DNA of 12,993 bases from Bacteroidota bacterium (GCA_023429365.1 JAEYVW010000159.1:1-12993); one strand, 5' to 3'. Numbered from the stretch's first letter, positions 1 to 7,258 are shown. A program made the numbers and translations. The notes: generated by a model not told the origin, from the sequence alone.

Positions 1-180
1 TACAGGAGAACAGGTTACTTATCAGCCTCTTTCCGATGCAATAATACATCGTTTTTGGTAAAAACAAAAATTTTTAGAAGCAGGATAAACAAGCTTAACA
101 GGTCTTTAGATGGATGTAAACCAGGCAATGATTCAGGTATTTAGGGCTGAAATTATGACAAATGCATTGTATACGAGTTA
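1..180. other. Left-edge non-coding stretch, possible tail of an upstream gene
   Basis: No complete gene is present here. A short plus-strand reading frame enters from the left edge at base 2 and stops with TAA at 59-61; its last residues (…TYQPLSDAIIHRFW) could be the C-terminus of an upstream gene. A second plus frame stops at 42-44 and a third at 142-144, and a minus-strand frame is also open across the first 50 bases, so the edge fragment cannot be assigned. The rest, about 62-180, is AT-rich and shows no convincing hairpin or RNA. Confidence 0.3.
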
Positions 181-188
181 TATCTTTG
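181..188 (+). promoter_or_regulatory. asnS -7 promoter box (TATCTTTG)
   Basis: TATCTTTG matches the Bacteroidota -7 consensus TAnnTTTG at all six fixed positions and continues as GCCG. No good TTTG/TTG -33 element lies 19-21 nt upstream (the nearest TTG, at 167-169, is too close). Transcription would begin a few bases downstream, leaving a leader of only about 6 nt to the ATG at 199 or about 15 nt to the ATG at 208. Confidence 0.55.
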
Positions 189-198
189 CCGTCCTCAA

Positions 199-1647
199 AT
201 GGATGATATGTTTAACAAGCGCATTAAAATAAAGGAATTACTCACCCAGGAACCTGCAGGACAGGAAGTAGTGGTCATGGGCTGGGTTCGCAGTTTTAGA
301 AACAACCAGTTTATCGCTTTAAATGATGGTTCTACTAATAATAATATCCAGGTTGTAGCCAGTCTTGGCAAATTTGATGACAGCGTGTTGAAGAGAATAA
401 CCATATCATCAGCGCTGAAGGTTTCCGGAAAAGTAGTGCCTTCACTGGGCAAGGGACAGAAGATGGATCTTGAGGCCGCGAGTATTGAAATTCTCGGTGA
501 CAGTGATGCGGAACAATACCCCCTGCAACCCAAAAAACACTCGCTTGAGTTTCTGCGTGAGATTGCGCACCTGCGTTTTCGCACCAATACTTTTGGTTCG
601 GTGTTCCGCGTGCGACATGCCCTCGCATATGCAGTACATAAATTTTTTAATGATAAGGGCTTTCTGTATATGCATACTCCTATCATCACCGCCAGTGATG
701 CAGAAGGAGCCGGGGAAATGTTCCGGGTAACCACCCTGCCACTCGATTCAATTCCGAGGGATGAGAACGGCGCGATTGATTTCAAAGAAGATTTTTTTGG
801 ACGCTCGACCAACCTCACTGTAAGTGGTCAGCTGGAAGGCGAACTGGCCGCTACTGCTTTCGGTGATATCTATACATTCGGCCCCACATTCCGTGCGGAG
901 AATTCAAATACGGCGCGACACCTTGCAGAGTTTTGGATGATCGAACCTGAAATGGCTTTCTATGATCTCGAAGACAACGCAAATCTCGCAGAAGAGTTTA
1001 TCAAATACCTGATCGCATATGTGATGGAACATAACCGCGAAGACCTGGCTTTTCTCGCACAGCGTTTGGCAGATGAAGAAAAGCAATTGCCGGCAGACAA
1101 ACGTTCAGGTATGGGACTGATCGAGAAACTGGAATTTGTGGCGAACAATGATTTTGAAAGACTGACCTATACAGAAGCGATCGATATTTTGAGGGAAAGC
1201 AATCACAACAAGAAAAAGAAATTTCAGTTTCCCATCACGGGATGGGGCATGGATCTTCAAAGCGAACACGAAAGGTATCTTGTAGAAAAACATTTTCAAA
1301 AGCCGGTTATACTAACTAATTATCCCGCGGCAATCAAATCGTTTTACATGCGACAGAATGATGATGGTAAAACTGTAGCAGCCATGGATATCCTGGCACC
1401 TGGTATCGGCGAGATCGTAGGTGGCTCGCAAAGGGAAGAAAGACTGGACAAACTGGAAGCCCGCATGAAAGAACTAAACATACCTGCTAATGAGCTTTGG
1501 TGGTATCTTGATACCAGGCGTTTTGGTACCGTGCCGCATGCTGGATTTGGCCTGGGCTTTGAGCGGATGGTGCAGTTTGTCACCGGTATGAATAATATCC
1601 GGGATGTGATTCCTTTTCCCCGCACTCCAAAGAATGCGGAGTTTTAA
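199..1647 (+). CDS. asnS: Asparagine--tRNA ligase (AsnRS), class IIb
   Basis: Charges tRNA-Asn with asparagine in the cytoplasm using ATP. The 482 residues are close to the usual 460-480. Seen in order: an N-terminal OB-fold anticodon-binding domain (about 15-105, with [18 protein letters not shown] typical of AsnRS), then the class II catalytic core from about 125. Motif 2 is at about 231-251 (FRAEN…[11 protein letters not shown]) and motif 3 at about 449-475 (GFGLGFERM…IRDVIPFPR), including its conserved Arg. The [11 protein letters not shown] form and a segment at about 181-205 fit AsnRS rather than AspRS. An in-frame ATG at 208 would give a start of [12 protein letters not shown] and is an equally good or better choice, since it lengthens the very short leader. 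Convergent with the downstream usp gene; stop codons lie 6 nt apart with no obvious terminator. Confidence 0.97.
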   Translation: MDDMFNKRIKIKELLTQEPAGQEVVVMGWVRSFRNNQFIALNDGSTNNNIQVVASLGKFDDSVLKRITISSALKVSGKVVPSLGKGQKMDLEAASIEILGDSDAEQYPLQPKKHSLEFLREIAHLRFRTNTFGSVFRVRHALAYAVHKFFNDKGFLYMHTPIITASDAEGAGEMFRVTTLPLDSIPRDENGAIDFKEDFFGRSTNLTVSGQLEGELAATAFGDIYTFGPTFRAENSNTARHLAEFWMIEPEMAFYDLEDNANLAEEFIKYLIAYVMEHNREDLAFLAQRLADEEKQLPADKRSGMGLIEKLEFVANNDFERLTYTEAIDILRESNHNKKKKFQFPITGWGMDLQSEHERYLVEKHFQKPVILTNYPAAIKSFYMRQNDDGKTVAAMDILAPGIGEIVGGSQREERLDKLEARMKELNIPANELWWYLDTRRFGTVPHAGFGLGFERMVQFVTGMNNIRDVIPFPRTPKNAEF

Positions 1648-1653
1648 ATTGTT

Positions 1654-2481
1654 CTATTCATGAACACACATCACTGGCACGTGTGATTCAAAAACCAGTT
1701 GCTTGGTAGAACTTTTTTTAAAAAGTCCGCCGATGCGTTTATGTTTCTTGGGTATGGTGATAATAATGTCGAGGTTATTGGTCTCCGCAAATTCATTAAT
1801 GCCATCTTCGATGTCGCGGTTTTCTATGTAGTGATAAGTTGGCTTCATGTCTTCAAGTTCGCGGTGCAATAATTCCGACTGCATCGGCGTCTCGGGTTTG
1901 AAATGCCGGTTTTCATAGTCCACATTCAATACGTGCAATTCAGCATTGAATGTTTTTACAAAATTCCTGATCCCCTGCACCGGTGTGGATTCCCTGATTG
2001 CTTCAAAATCGCAGGCCAGCCCGATCTTCCTGATACCGGGAGTATATTCTTTACCCAGCGGTACACCGATAACAGGCCATGTAATATGTTTAATAACAGA
2101 TAGTGTACTACTTCCAAACAACACTCTTTCCATAGTTGAATGTCCTTTGGTGCCCATAACCACAACGAAAGCCTCCTGGGTGCTGCACAGGTCCTCCAGC
2201 TCATCCGACAGGTTGCCCATACGTGCTTCTGTAAGGATCTCCACTTTACCTGAAGTAATGTGCTCAATATCGTTTTTCAATTGCGCCAGTTTGGTCTCAG
2301 CAGACTCCTTCAACTCTTCAACCGATAACAAAACGATGGGTGTGTCGGACACACTCAAAGGCAGCTGGTAAACATGAAAGAGGAAAAGTCTTGCGTTTAT
2401 GTCCAGGGCCATATCGGCGGCATAGTTGGTTGCATTAAGCGCTGCAGGAGAAAAATCTGTGGCTACTACAATCGTTTTCAT
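1654..2481 (-). CDS. Universal stress protein, two UspA domains in tandem
   Basis: Cytoplasmic stress protein of the UspA superfamily, 275 residues, about twice a single Usp domain. The start is set at the ATG with N-terminus MKTIVVATDFSPAALNA, the standard Usp opening strand; the longer frame to 2505 adds eight residues lacking family character. Domain 1 (about 1-142) ends with a full ATP-binding signature G-x2-G-x9-G-S: Gly110, Gly113, Gly123, Ser124. Domain 2 (about 151-274) has the same fold pattern (IRKIGLACDFE… LDIIITIPKK… VPVMCVHE) but its loop reads KKHKRIGGLFKKSSTKQLV and lacks the glycine pattern, so it probably does not bind ATP in the usual way. Such tandem proteins are common in Bacteroidota. 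The exact stress and partner cannot be told from sequence. Confidence 0.93.
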   Translation of the reverse strand: MKTIVVATDFSPAALNATNYAADMALDINARLFLFHVYQLPLSVSDTPIVLLSVEELKESAETKLAQLKNDIEHITSGKVEILTEARMGNLSDELEDLCSTQEAFVVVMGTKGHSTMERVLFGSSTLSVIKHITWPVIGVPLGKEYTPGIRKIGLACDFEAIRESTPVQGIRNFVKTFNAELHVLNVDYENRHFKPETPMQSELLHRELEDMKPTYHYIENRDIEDGINEFAETNNLDIIITIPKKHKRIGGLFKKSSTKQLVFESHVPVMCVHE

Positions 2482-2515
2482 CGTTTCATATTTGAAGGTG
2501 AACAATCGGTTCTGC

Positions 2516-2523
2516 TAAAGTTA
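2516..2523 (-). promoter_or_regulatory. Possible usp -7 box (TAACTTTA)
   Basis: Read on the minus strand, the bases are TAACTTTA, differing from TAnnTTTG only at the last position. It lies about 35 nt upstream of the usp start codon at 2481. No matching -33 element was found, so this is a weak call. Confidence 0.3.
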
Positions 2524-2728
2524 ACAATGCACTGTCTCTTACCATGATTCCCACACGGTCTTTTCATGAAATTATGTTGAATTTTTAATAAAGCCGGGAG
2601 GTAAACTCATTTGCCAACAGCGACATCGAACTTGTCAATACTTAGACTATCATTCAGTATATGCACCTGAATTATCGAAAATCTGCCTTGTAGCCCGCTC
2701 AAAGCCCTCAAAAAACGGGTATCCATCC

Positions 2729-2759
2729 AACTATTTTACCGCTGGTCAAAACTATTTTA
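2729..2759 (+). repeat. 10 bp direct repeat AACTATTTTA, period 21 nt
   Basis: AACTATTTTA occurs at 2729-2738 and again at 2750-2759. Both copies are followed by a short GC-rich run (ccgctgg and gccgggg). The 21 nt period is about two turns of B-DNA, so both copies would face the same side of the helix. It could be a tandem protein-binding site or chance in AT-rich DNA. Confidence 0.4.
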
Positions 2760-2772
2760 GCCGGGGGCAGAA

Positions 2773-2790
2773 ATAATTTTTCAAAATTAT
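2773..2790 (+). repeat. AT-rich inverted repeat, 8 bp arms
   Basis: ATAATTTT at 2773-2780 and AAAATTAT at 2783-2790 are perfect inverted copies around TC. The arms contain no G or C, so it would be a weak RNA hairpin; a DNA-binding site is possible. It lies upstream of the operon promoter, with no gene end nearby to make it a terminator. Confidence 0.35.
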
Positions 2791-2854
2791 CTCATTGATA
2801 TTTAATGAAATACCTCGCAAATGATTTCCTGTTTAATGTCCATTACTTGAATTA

Positions 2855-2885
2855 ATTTGGTACTTTGTGTTGCATAGTACCAAAT
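2855..2885 (+). promoter_or_regulatory. 31 bp palindromic operator candidate at the PadR/PspC operon promoter
   Basis: The left arm ATTTGGTACTTTG (2855-2867) and right arm CATAGTACCAAAT (2873-2885) are inverted copies matching at 12 of 13 positions; the sole mismatch pairs T2865 with T2875. The centre is TGTTG (2868-2872). The centre also supplies the TTG (2870-2872) that serves as -33 element for the -7 box at 2893-2900, with a 20 nt spacer, so a dimer bound here would block RNA polymerase. Since the operon encodes a PadR repressor two genes in, PadR is the obvious candidate ligand. It is not the classic PadR ATGT-N8-ACAT box. Confidence 0.7.
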
Positions 2886-2892
2886 ATCACCT

Positions 2893-2900
2893 TATCTTTG
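2893..2900 (+). promoter_or_regulatory. Operon -7 promoter box (TATCTTTG)
   Basis: A full match to TAnnTTTG, identical to the box before asnS. A GTTG at 2869-2872 lies 20 nt upstream and fits the Bacteroidota -33 element, making this the best two-part promoter in the window. Transcription would start at about 2905, shortly before the ATGs at 2912 and 2918, which argues against the TTG at 2909 as start. Confidence 0.6.
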
Positions 2901-2911
2901 ATTTGTAATTG

Positions 2912-3379
2912 ATGATCATGTACAGAAAAACACTCATAGCATCAATATTTAGTTTTCTTTCGGTGATCGCTTTTGCGCAAACCGAGGAAGACGCAAAATC
3001 GACCTTGCAACAGGAAATCGCCAGGTTAGATAGTGTGGTTTTTGATGCGTTCAATAAAAGAAAGGTTGATGAATTTGCAAAATATTTCAGCAGGGATCTG
3101 GAGTTCTTTCATGACAAGGGTGGCCTGACGGGTTATGAGCATACGGTTAAATTCACTCAATCTCTTAAGGATGATGGCAATGATCTTCGGAGAGAGCTAA
3201 TTAAGGAAAGCCTGGAAGTATACCCGATACCTGGGTATGGCGCGATGCAGATCGGTTCACACCGTTTTTACCAGGCAGAGAGCAATAAATCGAATGGTGC
3301 CGTCTTCAAGTTTGTTCACATATGGCAGAAGAAAGATGACCAATGGAAAATTACCAGGGTAGTCAGTTATGATCATTAA
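2912..3379 (+). CDS. Exported NTF2-like (DUF4440/SnoaL-type) small protein
   Basis: A small protein of about 155 residues with a cleavable signal peptide: MYRKTLIASIFSFLSVIAFA followed by QTEED, with an AFA|Q type I cleavage site and no lipobox Cys, so probably periplasmic. The mature part resembles the DUF4440/NTF2-like cone fold: a helix with LDSVVFDAFNKRKVDEFAKYF, then DLEFFHDKGGLTGYEHTVKF, and strands ending FVHIWQKKDDQWKITRVVSYDH. Members bind small molecules or serve as accessory domains; no catalytic residues can be assigned. The start is ATG 2912 or ATG 2918, the latter placing the positive n-region right at the start. First gene of the operon with padR (49 nt gap) and the PspC gene, directly behind the palindromic operator. 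Confidence 0.85.
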   Translation: MIMYRKTLIASIFSFLSVIAFAQTEEDAKSTLQQEIARLDSVVFDAFNKRKVDEFAKYFSRDLEFFHDKGGLTGYEHTVKFTQSLKDDGNDLRRELIKESLEVYPIPGYGAMQIGSHRFYQAESNKSNGAVFKFVHIWQKKDDQWKITRVVSYDH

Positions 3380-3428
3380 AAATTAAGATAAAAGCGGGCT
3401 TGTATACCACGCTCTAAAATAAAGTAAT

Positions 3429-3755
3429 ATGAATATCGAGAATACACAGAGCCAGATGCGGAAAGGAATTTTGGAATTTTGCATTCTTTCCGTGATACGC
3501 AGGGGGGAAGCCTACCCAAGTGATATTGTGGAGGAAATGAAAGCCGCCAACATGCAGATCCTGGAAGGTACCCTGTACCCGCTTCTTACCAGGCTGAAGA
3601 ATGCGGAAATGCTTACTTATCGATGGGTAGAAAGCAATTCCGGTCCGCCCCGAAAATATTTCTCCCTGACGGAAAAAGGCGAATCTTTTTATAAGGAACT
3701 GGAGCAAACCTGGATAGAACTATCGAATGGTGTTAATGCCCTTGCAAAAAAATAA
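3429..3755 (+). CDS. PadR-family transcriptional regulator
   Basis: A 108-residue winged-helix DNA-binding protein. The N-terminal helix and wHTH start at about residue 9 (MRKGILEFCILSVIRRGEAYPSDIV). The PadR hallmark EGTLYPLLTRLKNAEML (about 45-61) is the recognition-helix region and GPPRKYFSLTEKG (about 72-84) is the wing. It lacks the long C-terminal helical domain of larger PadR proteins, as is typical of the short subfamily 2. Such proteins act as dimeric repressors, often autoregulatory, released by a ligand or partner protein. It lies 49 nt after the DUF4440 gene and 42 nt before the PspC gene with no promoter box in either gap, so the three are probably cotranscribed and under its own control via the palindrome at 2855-2885 (inference). 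Confidence 0.95.
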   Translation: MNIENTQSQMRKGILEFCILSVIRRGEAYPSDIVEEMKAANMQILEGTLYPLLTRLKNAEMLTYRWVESNSGPPRKYFSLTEKGESFYKELEQTWIELSNGVNALAKK

Positions 3756-3797
3756 TTCACAGAGAAATCAGATCAACTCAACCATAAATTTTACAAA

Positions 3798-6002
3798 ATG
3801 AAAAAGATTATCAACATAAACCTGAGTGGCCGCGTGATCCCGATAGAGGACTCGGCTTACGAAAAATTGCAGGCTTACATTGAAAGTCTTCGCCGTTATT
3901 TTTCCCATGAAGAAGGTCGCGATGAGATCATCAATGACATTGAAAGTCGTATCGCCGAGCTTATGAATGAGAAGGTACGTAAAGGAGCTGCCTGTGTTAC
4001 CGAAGCCGATATCGATGAGATCATTGCGTCGATGGGAAGACCCGAGGATTTTGATGCTGAGGCAGCAGAAACTACCGAAGCCGCAAATGCAGGAGCTCAG
4101 CAGGACTACAGCAGTCAGGAAAAAAGGTCCCGGAAAAGGCTTTACCGCGACAGCAACGATAAATTCATCGGTGGTGTATGTAGTGGTATCGCCGCTTACC
4201 TCAATGTAGATCCCGCCATCGTAAGGATACTTTTTGCCATCATCACTTTTGGTGGATTTGGCCTGGGTTTCCTGATCTATATTTTAATGTGGATCATCCT
4301 GCCAGAAAAGGATGTGGATGGTTTCAGGGGAAAAAGGCTCTATCGTAATCCGGATGATAAGATCATCGCTGGCGTTGCCGGTGGCCTGGCCGCTTATTTC
4401 AACACAAAGAGCACCAATATCAGGCTGATCTTTCTGGCTCCTTTGATCCTGAGCATCCTTATCAGTATTCTCGACGGACTGACCTGGTGGGATGGTTTTC
4501 AATTCTTCCCGAATATCTTTTTCGGCTCACTCAGCAGTACATTTTTTATTGCTTATGTAATTCTCTGGATGGTATTGCCCGAAGCTTCCGGACCATATGA
4601 GAAAATGGAGATGCGTGGTGAAAAAGTGGACGTCAATACCATTCGCCAGAATGTGAAGGAAGGAATGGATACTATGAAGGACAGGGTAAAAACCTGGAGC
4701 GAAGATGTGAAAACATCTGCCCAGAATTTCAGTAGCAAGGCATCCGAATTCGCAAATACAAGGGGCCGTGCATTTGCATCAGAGTTCAGTGACACAGCCC
4801 GCCGCGGCGGCAGCGGCCTTGGACATGCCATCGGTGTGATCGTGAAAGCATTCTTTTTCTTCATCGCCGGTAGTATCGCATTTGCCCTGTTTGTTGCCCT
4901 GATGGCGCTGATATTCGGTGGCATTGCCTGGTGGCCTATCAATAATTTTTTATGGACAAGCAATTCGCAACAATTATATGCCTGGGGTACCCTGATCTTT
5001 TTCCTGGGCGTCCCATTGATCGGATTTATCACCTGGGTTATCCGCAGGATATTAAGAGTTCGTTCGCGTAATAGCTACCTGGGCTGGGTGTTCGGTGGTC
5101 TGTGGACCCTGGGATGGGTCTCGGTTGTGTTGCTGGCATCAAGTCTTACCCGTGATGTGCGTGAATTCGAACATGTAGATTCAGCTTTAAATATTACACA
5201 ACCTGCTGGTGGTAAAATGATGGTCACCGTATCAAAACCCGAGTTGGAGTATACCGGAAGTTTTGGCTGGATCAACGATGAAGGTGAAGGATGGGATCTT
5301 TCGGCCGATACACTGAAGCTTTCATTTGTAAGATTCGATATCAATAAAAGTCCCGACTCATTATATTATGTAATAGTAAAAAGGTATAGCTCGGGTAGAA
5401 CAGAATCCGAAGCCAGGTCAAGAGCCAGTAAGATCCAGTATGAAGTAGTGTATCGCGACAGTGTGCTTGACCTCGACAATGGGTTTGCCATCGATAAAGC
5501 AAGCAAATACCGTGGCCAGCATATTGAGATCGAGATCGGCGTACCGGTGGGCAAGCAGATCGTATTCAATGAGTCGATAGAAACCAAGCTCAACGACGTC
5601 TCCTTCAAACGGCGCAAAGGCCGCTGGCCGAGAAACGCATGGGATTTTGATTACGACGACCGCAGGCAATGGCGCACAGGTGTGGTTTACACCATGGCAA
5701 GCAATGGTCTGCTTACCAGTAGTGGCAATCCATTAGTACCATCCACACCTTCCAATGGCGACTACAGGTACCAGCCTGATGACAGACCGGCAGGTCAATC
5801 TCCAAGTGATATCGAAAGGCAGATAGAGGAAGAAAAGGAACGTCGTCGCGAATCAGAAAGAAGGATCAAAGAACTGGAACGCCAGAAAAGGGAAGCACGC
5901 CGCTCTGCAGCCGTGCAACCCGAAAGCATGGATGATAAAGATGGCTACTCTGCTATTTCATCACCCTCGCCTGTTTTTTCCCTGATAAAGAGCTTTATTT
6001 AA
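3798..6002 (+). CDS. Tandem PspC-domain membrane protein with HAAS-like N-terminus
   Basis: A 734-residue inner-membrane protein. Seen in order: (1) residues 1-90, an alpha-helical cytoplasmic region (YEKLQAYIESLRRYF…DEIINDIESRIAELM…ADIDEIIASMGRPEDF) resembling the HAAS/DUF1700-type signalling region often linked to PadR regulators; (2) a first PspC domain at about 112-171 (KRLYRDSNDKFIGGVCSGIAAYLNVD) with a hydrophobic segment; (3) a second PspC domain at about 179-262 with a longer hydrophobic stretch; (4) an amphipathic charged linker at about 276-336; (5) membrane segments at about 347-378, 396-417 and 428-450; (6) a beta-rich soluble region at about 455-605; (7) a Glu/Arg-rich coiled coil at about 669-702 and a hydrophobic tail ending FSLIKSFI. 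PspC domains are known from phage-shock envelope-stress systems. Topology of the C-terminal part is uncertain. Last gene of the PadR operon, followed by a terminator. Confidence 0.9.
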   Translation: MKKIININLSGRVIPIEDSAYEKLQAYIESLRRYFSHEEGRDEIINDIESRIAELMNEKVRKGAACVTEADIDEIIASMGRPEDFDAEAAETTEAANAGAQQDYSSQEKRSRKRLYRDSNDKFIGGVCSGIAAYLNVDPAIVRILFAIITFGGFGLGFLIYILMWIILPEKDVDGFRGKRLYRNPDDKIIAGVAGGLAAYFNTKSTNIRLIFLAPLILSILISILDGLTWWDGFQFFPNIFFGSLSSTFFIAYVILWMVLPEASGPYEKMEMRGEKVDVNTIRQNVKEGMDTMKDRVKTWSEDVKTSAQNFSSKASEFANTRGRAFASEFSDTARRGGSGLGHAIGVIVKAFFFFIAGSIAFALFVALMALIFGGIAWWPINNFLWTSNSQQLYAWGTLIFFLGVPLIGFITWVIRRILRVRSRNSYLGWVFGGLWTLGWVSVVLLASSLTRDVREFEHVDSALNITQPAGGKMMVTVSKPELEYTGSFGWINDEGEGWDLSADTLKLSFVRFDINKSPDSLYYVIVKRYSSGRTESEARSRASKIQYEVVYRDSVLDLDNGFAIDKASKYRGQHIEIEIGVPVGKQIVFNESIETKLNDVSFKRRKGRWPRNAWDFDYDDRRQWRTGVVYTMASNGLLTSSGNPLVPSTPSNGDYRYQPDDRPAGQSPSDIERQIEEEKERRRESERRIKELERQKREARRSAAVQPESMDDKDGYSAISSPSPVFSLIKSFI

Positions 6003-6019
6003 ACTTGGTTGATGTTGAA

Positions 6020-6039
6020 CGTCCGACACAGGTTGGACG
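6020..6039 (+). repeat. Stem-loop after the PspC gene, 8 bp stem
   Basis: Bases 6020-6027 pair with 6032-6039 (CGTCCGAC with GTTGGACG, one G-T wobble) around the loop ACAG. No T-run follows, so it is not a classical terminator alone. It lies 18 nt after the PspC stop codon and just before the terminator hairpin, where it could protect the mRNA 3' end. Confidence 0.5.
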
Positions 6040-6042
6040 AAG

Positions 6043-6079
6043 CAAAAGGTACCGGCAACGGGCCTTTTGTTTTTATTTT
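6043..6079 (+). terminator. Rho-independent terminator of the PadR/PspC operon
   Basis: CAAAAGG (6043-6049) pairs with CCTTTTG (6063-6069); inside, CCG and CGG pair around a GCAA tetraloop of GNRA type (6052-6061). A T-rich run (TTTTTATTTTA) follows from 6070 and overlaps the stop codon of the convergent mscS gene. The minus-strand side lacks a T-run, so it mainly serves the plus-strand operon. Confidence 0.8.
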
Positions 6080-7161
6080 ATGTCCTGCGTGATCATTTCG
6101 GAATCTTCCTCATCCGCCCTATTCACGAAGAGTGTTTGTGTTGGGTAAGCAAACTCCACATTCTCTTTTTCAAATTTTTCCAGAATGCGCAGGCAAATCT
6201 CGTGATGCGTATCCATATAGACCAGAAAATCGGCTGAATCTATAAAATAAACGATCTCAAAGTTAAGACTGGAGTCACCAAAAGAGTTGAAATGAGCGCG
6301 GTCGAAATTGGTTAGCTTTTGACTGGAAATGATCTCCTTCATCCATTGGGGAATACTCCTTAATTTTTCCGCCGGCGTACCATAAACGACTCCAATATTG
6401 AATACCACTCTTCTCCGTTCAAGACGCTTAAAGTTTTGAATGACTGATTTCACCATTTCCGCGTTGGGCATAACCAATTGCTGCCCATCTGGACTTCTTA
6501 CGTGCGATGTTTTTATACCGATCTTCTCAACTGTACCACTATTGCCATTGGTTGTGATAAAATCGCCCACTTCAAAAGGTTTATCGAAAAAGATAACAAG
6601 ATAGCTGAACAGGTCACTTAGAATATTCTGTGCAGCCAGGGCGATGGCGATACCACCTACACCAAGACCAGCGATGATCGTCGTGACATTATACCCCAGG
6701 TTATCGATCAGTAAAACAATACCAAAAATCCAAACCAGGGCTTTAACCACCATCAATATCCCATTCAGTTGCTTTGCCCGTTCAGGTGGCTCATTACGGC
6801 GGACCATGTAGGATCTTACAGCATGCTGAATGAGAAAATTGATCAGCCTGATGCCAAACCAGGTTGAAATAAATAGCATGGCTACATCCAGTATTCGACT
6901 TACTCTTGGGGCAAGCACTAACTGGTGTAAGATGCCATAATTGATGGAGAGATAGATATAGGGAATAAGGAATTTCTCGGTAATATTAACCAATACATCA
7001 TCCAGGTTGGATGTGGTACGCAGGGTAAGGTTTTTAAGAAGAATGATCAGCCGTTTTTTTACCAGTTTCAATATCAGCCAGGCCAATATGATACCACCTG
7101 CGGCTATCAGGTAAGATAATACTGTATTTCCCCAATACACTCGTTCAAGAAATGGATCCAT
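6073..7161 (-). CDS. MscS-family small-conductance mechanosensitive ion channel
   Basis: An inner-membrane channel of 362 residues that opens under membrane tension to relieve osmotic downshock. Membrane segments lie at about 14-34, 60-83, 90-112 and 136-154, followed by the pore helix TM3 at about 160-192, whose glycine/alanine pattern [20 protein letters not shown] is the MscS signature. The beta domain follows ([45 protein letters not shown], about 192-236), then the alpha/beta C-terminal domain to about 345. At 362 residues it is longer than E. coli MscS (286) through extra N-terminal membrane helices, a common variant (YbdG/MscM-like lengths). The start ATG at 7161 has a good minus-strand -7 box about 35 nt upstream. 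Divergent from gcvT and convergent with the PspC operon. Confidence 0.95.
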   Translation of the reverse strand: MDPFLERVYWGNTVLSYLIAAGGIILAWLILKLVKKRLIILLKNLTLRTTSNLDDVLVNITEKFLIPYIYLSINYGILHQLVLAPRVSRILDVAMLFISTWFGIRLINFLIQHAVRSYMVRRNEPPERAKQLNGILMVVKALVWIFGIVLLIDNLGYNVTTIIAGLGVGGIAIALAAQNILSDLFSYLVIFFDKPFEVGDFITTNGNSGTVEKIGIKTSHVRSPDGQQLVMPNAEMVKSVIQNFKRLERRRVVFNIGVVYGTPAEKLRSIPQWMKEIISSQKLTNFDRAHFNSFGDSSLNFEIVYFIDSADFLVYMDTHHEICLRILEKFEKENVEFAYPTQTLFVNRADEEDSEMITQDIK

Positions 7162-7195
7162 CTTTTCGGTTTTTACGGATGATAATAAAAAAGGG

Positions 7196-7203
7196 CAAAG
7201 TTA
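7196..7203 (-). promoter_or_regulatory. mscS -7 promoter box (TAACTTTG)
   Basis: Read on the minus strand, the bases are TAACTTTG followed by CCC, a full TAnnTTTG match. A TTG on the minus strand (7222-7220) lies only 16 nt upstream, shorter than ideal. The predicted leader is about 28-30 nt. Confidence 0.5.
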
Positions 7204-7232
7204 CCCAATGAAAAATAATCAATTGCTTCGCT

Positions 7233-7240
7233 TACATTTG
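7233..7240 (+). promoter_or_regulatory. gcvT -7 promoter box (TACATTTG)
   Basis: TACATTTG is a full TAnnTTTG match continuing as CGGCC. It lies 18 nt before the ATG at 7259 and inside the alternative longer reading frame from 7208, which supports 7259 as the start. No clear -33 element was seen. Confidence 0.55.
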
Positions 7241-7258
7241 CGGCCTAACAACAAGCGT

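Larger units (their letters stand above)
2482..2854. other. Intergenic region between usp and the PadR/PspC operon
   Basis: No protein-like reading frame is visible on either strand. The part next to usp holds a weak minus-strand -7 box (TAACTTTA read on the minus strand, 2516-2523, five of six fixed positions). Further right are a 10 bp direct repeat with 21 nt period (2729-2759) and an AT-rich inverted repeat (2773-2790), listed separately. The remaining sequence, about 2525-2725, shows nothing I can name. Confidence 0.6.

Noticed and set aside
1660..1690. CACAC/GTGTG hairpin as asnS terminator
   Set aside because: It lies within usp coding sequence, has a short stem and no T-run.
2482..2505. 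Upstream ATG for the usp gene
   Set aside because: It adds eight residues before the canonical MKTIVVATDFS opening of Usp proteins.
4553..5032. Long minus-strand reading frame opposite the PspC gene
   Set aside because: It lies wholly antisense to a well-supported membrane protein gene, and its residues look like a complement of that gene.
7208..7258. Longer gcvT start at ATG 7208
   Set aside because: The 17 extra residues do not resemble GcvT and contain the TACATTTG promoter box; the ATG at 7259 gives the family-typical N-terminus.
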